From: Linderina pennispora
Lineage: Eukaryota; Kickxellomycota; Kickxellomycetes; Kickxellales; Kickxellaceae
Length of the DNA stretch: 64,000 bases
Assembly (NCBI RefSeq): GCF_002104995.1
Contig: NW_024468249.1
Span: forward strand, 2,604,001 to 2,668,000
Direction: 5' to 3'
Numbering within the stretch: the stretch's first letter is position 1; every line of letters starts with the position of its first letter. Shown one piece after another: positions 40,831 through 50,458 of the stretch. A program made the position numbers and the translations under genes. Below the pieces are notes generated by a model that did no database searches, was not told the DNA's origin, and saw only the letters and a program-made list of their open reading frames with translations.

Positions 40831-41964
40831 ATGGCAGTAAAGACTGAGCACGATTCACAATGGCACGATCTGCAGGTCTCGCCAGACGAGTTGCGCCTTG
40901 ATCCGACACTGACCTGCGGCCAGGCATTCCGTTGGAAGCCAACGGGCGACAACGAGTGGGTATGTGCGCTCTGGAGCCATGCTGTGGCGCTGAAGCAGAC
41001 GCCCAGCACCGTGCTATACCGGTCGCTTGGCAGCATAGGTGACCAACCTGGTGCAGATCTGGAAGCCGAGCTCCGTGATTACTTCCAGCTCGCTGTCAGT
41101 TTCGAGTCCTTGTGCAGGGAATGGAGCCAGCGCGACCCTCATTTCACCGAACTGGGAAAATCGCAGCAGGGGGTGCGCACGCTACGGCAGCCAGTAGTCG
41201 AGAATCTGTTTACGTTTATTGCAACGTCAAACAACAACATCAAGCGCATCACCATGCTCATCGACAAGCTGTGCGCGAGATATGGCACTCCAATCACAAC
41301 CGACCTCGGCACATTCCACACATTCCCGACTGTCATGCAGATGGCCAAGGACGCAGATATCGAGGACACGCTGAAGGAGCTTGGCTTCGGGTACCGCGCC
41401 AAGTACTACGCCAAGACCGTCGAGATGCTCACAAAGCACTCTGACCCAGAGCAATTCCTGCTCTCTCTGCGAAGTCTGTCATTTGATGATGCGCGTGTCG
41501 AGCTGATGAAGTTTAGCGGCGTCGGGCCAAAGGTTGCTGACTGCGTCTGCTTAATGTCGTTGGACAAGATTGACGCCGTCCCCATTGACACCCACATATG
41601 GCAGGTCGCCCAGAAGCGGTATATTGGCAGGATTCTTGGCGGCAGCACGCAGTCAGGGATGGTGCTACCCATGGAAGCAAAGGACCAAATAATCGACTTG
41701 GCAAGGCAGCTCAAGACACACAAAACTGCCAGCAACAGGGCGTACGAGCTTGCTCAACAGCTGTTTATCAAGCTGTTCTCGCCGTATGCTGGCTGGGCGC
41801 AGGGCCTGCTGTTCTCGGGCGACCTGGATCCCAAGGACAAGAAGCCCGCGGCGAACAAGCCAGCAGCCAAGAAACGCAAGCAAGAACAGCCTGCTACCGC
41901 TTCTACAGCTGCCGAATCCAAACCACAGTTGCGCAGAAGCACGCGACAAAAGACAACAAAATGA
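40831..41964 (+). CDS. OGG1: 8-oxoguanine DNA glycosylase OGG1
   Basis: Bifunctional glycosylase/AP lyase excising 8-oxoguanine opposite cytosine. Start MAVKTEHDSQWHDL at 40831 (a 22-codon in-frame extension from 40765 is possible and would read as a basic, Phe/His-rich presequence). Motifs: LTCGQAFRWKPTGDNEWVCA, FTFIATSNNNIKRITMLIDK (the NNN loop contacting the orphan cytosine), the helix-hairpin-helix FSGVGPKVADCVCLMSLDKI with catalytic Lys234, and AVPIDTHIWQVA with Asp253; their 19-residue spacing equals human Lys249/Asp268. Basic Lys/Arg-rich tail (AAKKRKQEQ ... RRSTRQKTTK) is a probable nuclear signal. Intact, 377 residues, convergent with PGS1 at 37 bases. Confidence 0.96.
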   Translation: MAVKTEHDSQWHDLQVSPDELRLDPTLTCGQAFRWKPTGDNEWVCALWSHAVALKQTPSTVLYRSLGSIGDQPGADLEAELRDYFQLAVSFESLCREWSQRDPHFTELGKSQQGVRTLRQPVVENLFTFIATSNNNIKRITMLIDKLCARYGTPITTDLGTFHTFPTVMQMAKDADIEDTLKELGFGYRAKYYAKTVEMLTKHSDPEQFLLSLRSLSFDDARVELMKFSGVGPKVADCVCLMSLDKIDAVPIDTHIWQVAQKRYIGRILGGSTQSGMVLPMEAKDQIIDLARQLKTHKTASNRAYELAQQLFIKLFSPYAGWAQGLLFSGDLDPKDKKPAANKPAAKKRKQEQPATASTAAESKPQLRRSTRQKTTK

Positions 41965-42001
41965 ACAAGCAGTTTCATATATTGGGGTTCAGCATACCCT
42001 T

Positions 42002-43543
42002 CTACATCTTCTTCAGAATAAATGGCTTCAAGCCATAAAGCCACATCGGTGACCCGCGGATCCGCTGCTTCAGCTCTGCCTCGCTGACCATCTTTGAATG
42101 CGACAGCAGCCCTAGTGCCTCCTGGTGCACATCGTTCTGCAGCGCGTCGCTACCTGGGATCAGCGTGACCTGCGCTTCCAGGTCACAGTATATCGACCGG
42201 TACCCGTAGTTGGGTGACCCGATCATGGTCAGCTGCGGCAGCTTCTGATCTAGATAGCACCACACGCCCTTGCCATGGTACGTCCACCCTTGTCGCGAGT
42301 ACTCCTCAACAGCAATGTCGCTACGGCCATGCTTGCGCACCATGCGAAGGAACTGGTACTCGATGATGCTGTACATGTTGGGGATGTATTTTGAGATCCC
42401 GCTGGCTGTGAAGAAGCCGTTGGCTTCGGGCGATGCTACCAGCAGGTCCCACCGGCTGCGGTTGGCCAGCACATTGTGCTTGTGGAAGTCCGAGAAGTTG
42501 AAGTACGCGGATGTCATAAAGTTGCGGCACGCCTGGTGCTGCCGTGCAAACTGGTCGGTGATCTGGAAGAACTCGGCCATGTGCTGCTCGTCCTGGGTGA
42601 TGCCCAGCTGGCTCATCTGCACTGTCGGGATCGCAAGCGTGTCTGTGTGCGAGATCTTTTGCACGCTGTTTTCTACCGAGGCGCGGTGCAAAAACGACGC
42701 CATTACCTCGTTTGCCTCCTGGACAAAGCCGCGCGGGTCCTTGGACGGATCAGGGAACTGGTGTATCGCCAGGTGGAATCCAGAGCCCCTGCTGGGCACC
42801 AGCTCAAACGAGAACTTGGCAATGGCCTGTAGCAGTCCGACAAAGTACCCGCACAGCTTCTCGTCCCTGAGCCGCATGTACCGGTCTTGCCGGTTCGTAA
42901 AGTAGTCGCGGCTCAGGTTCGCTCCGCTCATTATCAGCTCGTCATCAAACAGGTACGCCTTGATGTGCTGCAGCCCGAACGTTTCGTTGAACCTCTGCGG
43001 CCACGCCCGCTTGTTGACTCCACTGAGCGCCGGAGTGTGGTACATGGACACAACGACGCGATCCCGCCCATGCTTGCTGACCAGCGGTGCCAGCAGCGTC
43101 GCCGTGCTCTCGCCTGCCCGATTAGTGCGCGTGCCGCGCAGGCAGTCAACCAGAATGTGAACCTGCAGTGCAGGCGATCTGGTCAGCGCCTGGTCAAGCT
43201 TGGAGACCAGCTCTGTCTCCTCGCTGCCGATGTACAGGCTGCTGAGGCAGATGCGGTGCTTGGCACGGCTGATGCCGCGCAGCAGCGCCTGATAGAAATC
43301 GGCTGGCTCTCTGATGATATCAATCGGTTTTGTGATTTTGAATACTGGCCGGTTCGTCGCCAACGACTGGAAAACGCTGTGTGCTGTCGGCCCTGCGTGG
43401 GCGGTGGCTTCGCACGTAGCAGCAGCTGGGCTCGACCCGTACGAGCGTGCCATGATGAGCGGCATGGTGTATCCTTGCCGCATGTGCGCCATGATTCCGC
43501 CAGCCCGTGCTATAGCCAGTCGACTGGTGCTGGCTGCCATCAT
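42002..43543 (-). CDS. PGS1: Phosphatidylglycerophosphate synthase PGS1
   Basis: Mitochondrial CDP-diacylglycerol-glycerol-3-phosphate 3-phosphatidyltransferase, the committed step of cardiolipin synthesis, in the phospholipase-D superfamily. Start at tandem ATGs 43543/43540 (MMAASTSRLAIARAGGIMAH), a plausible presequence. First HKD motif HIKAYLFDDELIMSGANLSR, second YHGKGVWCYLDQKLPQLTMI with GSPNYGYRSIYCDLEAQVTL. Other blocks: GISRAKHRICLSSLYIGSEE and LVDCLRGTRTNRAGESTATL. 513 residues, intact, no introns; C-terminus reads GSPMWLYGLKPFILKKM. Confidence 0.95.
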   Translation of the reverse strand: MMAASTSRLAIARAGGIMAHMRQGYTMPLIMARSYGSSPAAATCEATAHAGPTAHSVFQSLATNRPVFKITKPIDIIREPADFYQALLRGISRAKHRICLSSLYIGSEETELVSKLDQALTRSPALQVHILVDCLRGTRTNRAGESTATLLAPLVSKHGRDRVVVSMYHTPALSGVNKRAWPQRFNETFGLQHIKAYLFDDELIMSGANLSRDYFTNRQDRYMRLRDEKLCGYFVGLLQAIAKFSFELVPSRGSGFHLAIHQFPDPSKDPRGFVQEANEVMASFLHRASVENSVQKISHTDTLAIPTVQMSQLGITQDEQHMAEFFQITDQFARQHQACRNFMTSAYFNFSDFHKHNVLANRSRWDLLVASPEANGFFTASGISKYIPNMYSIIEYQFLRMVRKHGRSDIAVEEYSRQGWTYHGKGVWCYLDQKLPQLTMIGSPNYGYRSIYCDLEAQVTLIPGSDALQNDVHQEALGLLSHSKMVSEAELKQRIRGSPMWLYGLKPFILKKM

Positions 43544-43796
43544 TTTTTGCTGGAAAGTACTAGTTCCAGCGGGCAGTAGTGATAAAAAATATGTCAGAGA
43601 CAAGATAGAGCAAAGCTATGTTTCTTTCAATAAGCGACACAGCGCACGTTTTTCCTGTTGCGCCCAGCCAAACAAGCCCAGCCTGACCCCGATTTGTGGG
43701 ATCAGCGGACAGATGAGAGTAAAATTTTCAATTGGCATTGAACAGACAAGGGGAAAAAAGAGTTTATGAGACTAAGCCTGCAGCGAGACTGCGCGC

Positions 43797-44273
43797 TTAG
43801 CGGTCCTCGGCCCACTCGTTCTCCTTCCTAATCTGCTCCTTCTCCTCGGGAGTGAAGTCGTCGACAATGTTGAACGCCTTGCGGATCTCATCGGGGGTCT
43901 TGCCGCGGATCATGTTGGCAACAGTTTTGCAGCCGAGGTCGAGCAGCGGCTTGATGTCCATGTAGTTCGAGGCCAGCAGGATCTCAAACAGCAGCTCCTG
44001 GTCAACCTTGATGAACTTTTCGTCCCAGGGCTCAATGTCGTCCGACCGCTTCGGCACATCGTCATAGTCGTCCCGGAGGGGAGGGGGGTCGTCCTTGTGG
44101 TGCTCGCAGTACTCGATGACCTTCTTGAGCACCTTGCCGGTGACGTTGGGCAGCGGGATGGCCTCCTCGCTCTCGCCCAGGTCCTCGAGCAGGTTCTTAA
44201 TCAGCACGCTCTGGACGGCAACATTCTTTCCAACCTCAAACTCCTCGTTATCGGACGACTGAAGCTTGACCAT
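43797..44273 (-). CDS. SKP1: SKP1, SCF ubiquitin-ligase adaptor
   Basis: SKP1 bridges cullin-1 and F-box proteins in SCF ligases. 158 residues, intact. N-terminal BTB/POZ-like fold with [20 protein letters not shown] and [38 protein letters not shown]; and the C-terminal F-box-binding helices [60 protein letters not shown] and WAEDR. This is the natural partner of the F-box-type protein at 15.8 kb, although the genes are 26 kb apart. Confidence 0.97.
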   Translation of the reverse strand: MVKLQSSDNEEFEVGKNVAVQSVLIKNLLEDLGESEEAIPLPNVTGKVLKKVIEYCEHHKDDPPPLRDDYDDVPKRSDDIEPWDEKFIKVDQELLFEILLASNYMDIKPLLDLGCKTVANMIRGKTPDEIRKAFNIVDDFTPEEKEQIRKENEWAEDR

Positions 44274-45470
44274 GGTTTCAAATAATAGAGGTTCCTACGT
44301 AGAAATGGCAAAAGCAGCTGGATGGTAAATAAGTACAGTGTGCGGATAAACAGAGGAGAGCCGAGAAATGAAAAGGCTCCAGAAGCCGGTGGTCTAAAAG
44401 CAAAGCCGCACAGAGGAGCAATAGTCCATGGACAAAGGGAGCCCACAAAGGCGCGCTGGAACCTGCTAGACACTATGCATGCAGAGGATGCGCATACGCA
44501 AGTGCCCGCCAGAGCGAGGAGGAGGGGCTGTCGAATCTGGTGGTGCCACACTCGCAATTGCAGAATAGACGCGCGATTACAGACGACACAGCAAAAATCA
44601 CGGCACACCAATAGGCGGTGTAATGTCTGCACGGCCACCAACACGCACGGGCGATGTGTATTTACCTCAAAAAGTGTAGTATATAATAGGTGAGAAAAAG
44701 AAAACGGTGCAGAGAGGAAAAGCAGCTCGCAAGGTGTCTTTGCAGCAGCCTGCCAACGAAGCGGGGCCAAATAAATCTCAGCCTTTTTATACAGTTGTTC
44801 TGAAGATTTCCTCCTGGAGCTCCGCCAATCAGGATCGCGCAAGCCTTCAGCCGCAGCCGCCCTTGGAAAGAGGGCGATAAAATCAGTCCCTTCAGTCTTG
44901 AAACCCAGCTCGCTCGAGTTCTGGCAGGCTCCTGCTGCGGCTGCTGCCAAATCGGGCCAGACTGGTGTCGCGAGAGAAGCCTGCGGAATGTGACAGGATG
45001 GCAACTGATACAATCAGGTGGCCTGAGTAGTCATCGCTATGAATCTTCATCTTGGTGAGCGTCTCAGACTGTTGCTGCTTGTGCCATTCGGCTCCAGCAG
45101 CATACGGCTCGACTCAAATGCGCTAATATCTTTTTATGCATATGGCTATTCGAAGATGCATGTCCTGAATCAAATGGGTCGCATGCTTCTATGTCATAGC
45201 ACTCTGGCATCCAATATCTCGTAAGCAGATGCTGCACGACTAGGACTCTATTGAGGTCTCTATTACAAGGGATTCACTCGTTACCCAAGCCGCAACCAGA
45301 GACACTTTGATAGTCTGCGCAGTTTGACAGAGGCAAGAAAGGATACAAGGGCATAGAGTTTCACAAAGATTGTAAAGCTATGGGGCAGCAATAAAATTAT
45401 GTGGAGCTAGGATGAACTAATGATGATAGCGATGCATTTTATATAAAGCAAGGAGATTCAGACATCTCTT
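44274..45470. other. Intergenic, about 1.2 kb, upstream of SKP1
   Basis: Upstream of SKP1 and downstream of the His-Cys-box gene (both minus strand). TATA-like elements on the minus strand occur at about 44685 and 44785. A long open frame at 44201-45013 (minus) overlaps the SKP1 start and has no domain, so I do not call it. Confidence 0.4.
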
Positions 45471-46324
45471 TTATATCTCGGCGAAAATTAGACACTTTGG
45501 CAAGTGGGGGCATTTGGTAAACGACGATTCCCTGCATTTTTTGCGCGTTCTGTTGTAGTCGACGGGTTCTTGTATCAAATGCGTCGGATTGGCACAGCAG
45601 TTCTTGTTGCAAAGGTGGTAAACCGGCATATCCACGTAGAGCCTGCGGTACCACAGCAAGTATACGAGTATGTGCATCACCAGCCTTTTGCCATTGATTC
45701 TTAGCTGCATGACCCCACCCGGCTTGATAGCTGAGCCTTTGACATCAAAGCACCCGTACTTTTCGTTAATTGTCATCCGATCCTTTCCATCGCAGAGCTC
45801 TTGCCAGATATACCGAAGCTCCTCCAGTGATACACCTTCGAGCATGGAGAGTGCGCGCTTCGAGCGGTTACATCTACCCTCGCCAGAGATTAGCAATTCT
45901 GTCTGCGGTAGCTCGCTGTTTATACGTGGTACCAGTGGCGGAGACTCAAATGGGGTGGTGATCGACTCGGGTTCAGAATCTGGTGCAGCGTCCTCCTCTT
46001 GGGATGCAAATTTGGGCTCCGGACTCAACCTCAGACTCCGGGTCAGGCACGGACTCGGATCCGGATGAAGTGCCTTCTTCCTCATATTCCGATTCGGTCT
46101 CAAGATCAGGCTCAGGCTCAGGCTCAGGCTCCCATTGAGGCAACCGGGTCAGTACTGTGTGCAGGTTCGGGCTTCATATATCCGTCTGGAGCCGAACTCG
46201 TGGCCGCCTCCTTCTTGACCTTCACCTTCTTGACTCTCGTTGTCTTGCCCCTCTCTGTGCTCTTCTCTTTACTACGCTTCCTCTTTTCGCCCATGCCCTG
46301 GCGCTCCTTTAATTTTTCGGTCAT
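45471..46324 (-). CDS. His-Cys-box (I-PpoI-like) nuclease-domain protein (two frame breaks)
   Basis: The C-terminal domain (about 45480-45690) matches the zinc-binding His-Cys box of homing endonucleases such as I-PpoI. VYHLCNKNCCANPTHLIQEP carries the general-base His (codon 45615-45617) and a first zinc set; DYNRTRKKC carries the metal-binding Asn and another Cys; KCPHLPKC completes a second zinc site. The order and spacing follow I-PpoI (HLC...C...NP-H, then D-N-x-x-R-x-x-C, then C-x-H-x3-C). The N-terminal half is basic (MTEKLKERQGMGEKRKRSKE), then acidic and repetitive (EPEPEPEPDLETESEYEEE). ATG at 46324; +1 breaks at CCC 46131-46133 and GGG 46014-46016 (plus-strand reading); corrected 283 residues. 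It is free-standing, not in an intron. Activity is unknown. Confidence 0.7.
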
Positions 46325-46827
46325 GTTGTAACTAAAACAAGCAACAGTGAAGCGATTACCGACGTATGAAAGTAATAAAAAAGCGTGCCTCCATAGCGAG
46401 TCTACATGTCTCAATGCGCTGCTTCCCAGGTATGGGACTACTATACATGCTCTGTGCGCAAATGGCAATGGAAATGGCAATAACAAGCTGCTATGTGACT
46501 ACCATTTAAGGTATTACTTTTATACAACCACTGCTGTGCACTGTAGCCTATTCAGATATTGGCGGATGGCCGGACACCTTCGGATTATATAATCCTTGTA
46601 TATGGCGGAGAATAGACTTAAAGCCGCAAACCAAATGTCCTGGCTTCTGATTCGTCCGCTTTTCATGTAGTGTGTTCATTTCTGGCATGAAACGCAGTCA
46701 CCATCCACCAGTGGAACCCCGAAGTTGGGTACTGGCCGCATATAGTCACTGTTCCGTAGTCATCTTTTGCCGAATACCGAATACCGTTGGCAACAGGTAA
46801 AGGCTTGTTAGTGCCTGAGTGGGCAGC
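46325..46827. other. Divergent intergenic region (His-Cys-box gene / SNG1-like)
   Basis: About 500 bases, with the SNG1-like TATA box at its right end. No further gene seen. Confidence 0.4.
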
Positions 46828-46834
46828 TATAAAT
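46828..46834 (+). promoter_or_regulatory. TATA box of the SNG1-like gene
   Basis: TATAAAT, 108 bases upstream of ATG 46936, with a CT-rich leader (TTTCTTCTCCCTGCTTCC) directly after it. Confidence 0.55.
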
Positions 46835-46935
46835 TTCTTCTCCCTGCTTCCTTGCTTCGTTTCCAAGCTGACTCGCACTTCAAATATTCTCTACCTTTGA
46901 TTCCTTTTGCCTGCAAACATTTTCATAATCCTGCA

Positions 46936-48405
46936 ATGCGTGGACTATATTCCTGGAGATACCAGTCTGACAGCGACAGTGGTCGCGTGAGCATCTTCAG
47001 CAGCAGTTTTCGCCCTCATATCCGCACGCCTACGATAAGCTATCTCAAACTCCTGTTAGTCTTTTCAGTCATGATCTGGGTACCACTGTGCCTATTCTAC
47101 GGCTGTGTATACAAACGCAGTACATTGGCACACAATGTGTCGGTGCAGATAGTCGATCTCGATGGCGGTCCGGTTGGTGCTAATATAACACAAATGGTCA
47201 TGGATATCCCTGAAACAGATTCTCTCCCGACATGGGTTCGCATGGGCGGTTTTGACTCTCCTGAAAGCGTCGAGACATGGGTACGGAAGAACGCATGGGG
47301 AGCTCTGGTCATAAATCCTGGCCTGAGCGACAGGCTGAACAACGCACTATATAATGGCTCATCCTACGACCCCTCACAGGCGCTGACTGTTATCGAGTCG
47401 AGTGGTCGGCACCCGATTGGCGAGATGTTGTTCATCAAAGCAGGGCTGACCGAGGCAGCATCTGTAGTTTCAAGCCAGTACTCGCTCCAACTTGTGAAGG
47501 CATTCCAGTCGCAGCAGATGGGGCTCGGTGGATCAGATGCGGCACAAACAAATGCAGCAGCGCTACTGCAGCCCATTGGATACACAACAGTCGAGGCATC
47601 GCCAGACAACTACAACAACGCACCGTTCGCCTTCATGTTCGGCTGCTTCTGCATGTTGCTTTGCTCATTGGCAGTCATGATTATGTGGAAGCTCACAACA
47701 TTCCCATTCTTCACCAAGGTCCGATTCAGAGATCTGGCCATTATGTGGCCAGCTCTCATCGTCTGCATGTCACTCATCCTGTCGTTCTATTTGTCGCTGG
47801 CATTCCTTGCATACCGTGGTCCGGACTACAGTGAAAATGCCCTAAAATACACTGCAGCCTCGTTCTTCAAGATATGGTTCATTGCAGCAGCAGTCAACTC
47901 GGCAAATGCACTGTGGCTGTTCAACTGGTTCCTGAACATTCCACCTCTCTTTATCGCCTGTCCATCCGTCCCTACTGTTATCTGCACTGTTGTCGCATGT
48001 GCGACCGCCCCTGAACTTGCACCTAGCTTTTACAAGATCTTCTACGCGATGCCGTCCTACAACGGCTACCGAATCTTTCAGTACGTAGTCACTGGTGCTT
48101 ATCCGCACAACGGTAAGCACACCGGAATTCTCATTGCAGAGATTGTGGCGATGATACTGTTCATGACTGCCGGTGTCTGGTTCCGCCAGCTCTTTGTCCT
48201 GCGTGGCATCGCCGACTCGCATGGTTGGTTCCGCGGGGAGACCTATTTCCACTCGGAGATTCCGTATTACAAGGACGTTGCTGCGCAGCAGTATGGTGAT
48301 TCGGAGAGCACACTTCAGACGCATAGCACAGAGACAAGGTCAATCGAGATCAGCGATGTGCAGAGCAACAGTGTCAGCTTGCGGGAGGGAAACCTTGCCT
48401 GTTGA
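46936..48405 (+). CDS. SNG1-family membrane protein (DUF3533, ABC-2-like)
   Basis: Fungal DUF3533/SNG1-type plasma-membrane protein; yeast Sng1 confers nitrosoguanidine resistance and affects lipid asymmetry and drug tolerance. Start MRGLYSWRYQSDSDSGRVSI at 46936, placed by the TATA spacing; a frame open further upstream is leader. 489 residues: N-terminal helix LKLLLVFSVMIWVPLCLFY, a long extracytoplasmic loop with NVSVQIVDLDGGPVGANITQ, GALVINPGLSDRLNNALYNG and YSLQLVKAFQSQQ, then five or so helices (FMFGCFCMLLCSLAVMIMW, LIVCMSLILSFYLSLAFLAY, IWFIAAAVNSANALWLFNWF, FIACPSVPTVICTVVA, IAEIVAMILFMTAGVWF). The cytosolic tail is Ser/Thr-rich. Intact and intronless. Confidence 0.85.
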   Translation: MRGLYSWRYQSDSDSGRVSIFSSSFRPHIRTPTISYLKLLLVFSVMIWVPLCLFYGCVYKRSTLAHNVSVQIVDLDGGPVGANITQMVMDIPETDSLPTWVRMGGFDSPESVETWVRKNAWGALVINPGLSDRLNNALYNGSSYDPSQALTVIESSGRHPIGEMLFIKAGLTEAASVVSSQYSLQLVKAFQSQQMGLGGSDAAQTNAAALLQPIGYTTVEASPDNYNNAPFAFMFGCFCMLLCSLAVMIMWKLTTFPFFTKVRFRDLAIMWPALIVCMSLILSFYLSLAFLAYRGPDYSENALKYTAASFFKIWFIAAAVNSANALWLFNWFLNIPPLFIACPSVPTVICTVVACATAPELAPSFYKIFYAMPSYNGYRIFQYVVTGAYPHNGKHTGILIAEIVAMILFMTAGVWFRQLFVLRGIADSHGWFRGETYFHSEIPYYKDVAAQQYGDSESTLQTHSTETRSIEISDVQSNSVSLREGNLAC

Positions 48406-48532
48406 ATACATTTTAGTGTACACAAATATAATGAGAAAGGTGGTATCTGAATGGGCGGTTTGGATGTGCAGCTCGGCCCAAGCTGCATGAACCACGCGAA
48501 TGGACTGCGGAAAATACAGGTATGAGGGTGCC

Positions 48533-48539
48533 TATAAAA
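48533..48539 (+). promoter_or_regulatory. TATA box of the DUF4246 gene
   Basis: TATAAAA, 110 bases upstream of ATG 48643, followed by CT-rich DNA (CTCCTGCTCTTTTTCTCTTC) before the start. Confidence 0.6.
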
Positions 48540-48642
48540 CGCTCCTCAGACCTTTTGCAGAATCAAAAACAACACAACCTGGACAACTCCTGCTCTTTTT
48601 CTCTTCAACTGCATCCTGTCTTTATATTCCCTCGCCCCTTCA

Positions 48643-50331
48643 ATGGACATCAATGCTCTGTTCAAACGTCTTCGTGAAAAGTTTGGCGATAGCGCTGTGT
48701 ATGCCAGACAGTTAGACGTCATGCGCACGATAATGGAAAGGCGTATGGTCGCAATGAGCGGTGCTATCAGGGCCAAGCCGAACTGGACCGTCAAGATGCA
48801 GGACGACAAGATTCGCCAGAAGTGGACTGCTGAGGCCAAGAACCAGGGTCTGACCGATCTGGAAATAAAATATGTTCTGGAAGAGCTCGACTACTACGCC
48901 AAGCTGCGCGATCCAGAGACCGGTATCGAGGTCAGCGGCGTCGACATGGTCTGGGCTTCTGACTCCCTTATCAACGACGCCCTAGCACAAGAGCTGCGTG
49001 AATATGCGTCTATCCTGGAAGATATTCCCGAGAAACTGAAGGACTGGCACCCGAACACGAACAAGCAGGTGCTGAACCTCATCCACCCGTCGCTGTACCC
49101 GCTTTTCTACGACGGTTCTTTCCTGTGCCAGCCCATCGCTTCGCCAGTTGCTGCCCTGGAACCGCCGACTATCAAGTGTCGGCCGTGCGGTGTTTATGGG
49201 TGGCGCAAGGAAACGGCAGACTCAGACATGGGTAACGTTCCAGATGACAGCGGTTATTTGTCGAGGCAGTACTGCTGGCTCCCCAGTGAGTTCCATGTTC
49301 GCGACGATGGCTCGGTCGAAATCGAGTCATATATCAACAATCTCCATCCTGTGAGGCATGCGAGGCTGTATCCGACTATCGCAAACGTCTTTGCGCGCTT
49401 CGTGCCCATGTTTGAGAACGTGGTCACGGATCTTGCGTTTATGCGTGGTTACCGCGTTGTACCTGATCCATTGAACTGGTTCTCCGATGCAGGCAACCCG
49501 TATGATTCAGAAAATGACGATGGTGATTCAGAAAACATTGATGCAGCCGCGTTTGACATCAAGTACGAAAGGTGGCTTGAAACCAGAGAGTTCATTCCGC
49601 CCCCTCCAAAGGATTTCGCGATGCCAGACCGTCCTATTCCTGCCTTCAGCTTCCGCGGTCGTCGCCTTCAGGCGATTGTCAAGATGTCGAACATCATACT
49701 GACTCCAGACAAGCCAGAGTACGAGGGAGGCAGCTGGCATGTCGAGGCCATGGCCAACGAGCGCATCATTGCCACGGGAATCTACTACTACGACGTTGAT
49801 AATATCACAGAGAGCAGGCTCAATTTCCGCCAGTCGGTTGACACCTACTTGGACTGTGAGGAAGGTGATGCGCGTGGTATAAGGCTTGCGTATGGTATTG
49901 AGCTGGATGAAGATCGTACGGCCACACTTTCCCAAGAGCTTGGTGGCGTTGAAGCACTTAATGGCCGCTGCATCTGTTTCCCAAACACCTACCAGCATCA
50001 GGTCTCTGGCTTCAAGCTCAAGGATCCGTCAAAGCCCGGCCACCGCAAGATCCTTGCCTTCTTCCTCATCGATCCGTCCATGAGAATTCCATCGACTAAG
50101 GTTGTTCCCCCGCAGCAGCAGGACTGGTGGGCTGAGAAGGTGTTTGAGCTCCCGTTGTTTGGTGACCTGCCTCTTACTATCAAGGATTGTTTGGTCGAGC
50201 ATATTGAGTGGCCCATGTCGCTTGAGATGGCCAAGGAAGAGCGTCTGAAGCTGATGGAGGAGCGCACAGCAAAAAACGAGGATGTATCTTCGTCGCATTT
50301 TGAGCAAGAGTTCAACCTGTGCGAGTATTAG
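48643..50331 (+). CDS. DUF4246 family protein, probable Fe(II)/2-oxoglutarate-type fold
   Basis: Fungal DUF4246 protein of 562 residues, starting MDINALFKRLREKFGDSAVY. An N-terminal helical part (DKIRQKWTAEAKNQGLTDLE, YVLEELDYYAKLRDPETGIE) leads to a conserved region with HPSLYPLFYDGSF, SEFHVRDDGSVEIESYINNL and FRGRRLQAIVKMSNIILTPD. The double-stranded-helix core has GGSWHVEAMANERIIATGIY, giving an H-x-E iron-ligand pair, and later CFPNTYQHQVSGFKL with the distal His and HRKILAFFLIDP. These suggest dioxygenase-like chemistry; the substrate is unknown and the activity is inference. Intact, intronless. It converges on NTE1 with 127 bases between stops. Confidence 0.85.
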   Translation: MDINALFKRLREKFGDSAVYARQLDVMRTIMERRMVAMSGAIRAKPNWTVKMQDDKIRQKWTAEAKNQGLTDLEIKYVLEELDYYAKLRDPETGIEVSGVDMVWASDSLINDALAQELREYASILEDIPEKLKDWHPNTNKQVLNLIHPSLYPLFYDGSFLCQPIASPVAALEPPTIKCRPCGVYGWRKETADSDMGNVPDDSGYLSRQYCWLPSEFHVRDDGSVEIESYINNLHPVRHARLYPTIANVFARFVPMFENVVTDLAFMRGYRVVPDPLNWFSDAGNPYDSENDDGDSENIDAAAFDIKYERWLETREFIPPPPKDFAMPDRPIPAFSFRGRRLQAIVKMSNIILTPDKPEYEGGSWHVEAMANERIIATGIYYYDVDNITESRLNFRQSVDTYLDCEEGDARGIRLAYGIELDEDRTATLSQELGGVEALNGRCICFPNTYQHQVSGFKLKDPSKPGHRKILAFFLIDPSMRIPSTKVVPPQQQDWWAEKVFELPLFGDLPLTIKDCLVEHIEWPMSLEMAKEERLKLMEERTAKNEDVSSSHFEQEFNLCEY

Positions 50332-50458
50332 TGTGTCTGCAGCTCGAAATCGTGATGCCCACGAGTCCTCCAATATTACCAGTGTATCAAATCGATTTAA
50401 ATGTGCGGTATGCTATTACATCAACATGTGTAAATGCGCTCGTTGCTGTAATCGCAGA

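Noticed and set aside
44201-45013. 270-codon minus-strand frame overlapping the SKP1 start
   Set aside because: It overlaps the SKP1 N-terminus in another frame and its composition (Cys/Leu/Phe/Pro mix) resembles translated leader DNA; no domain.
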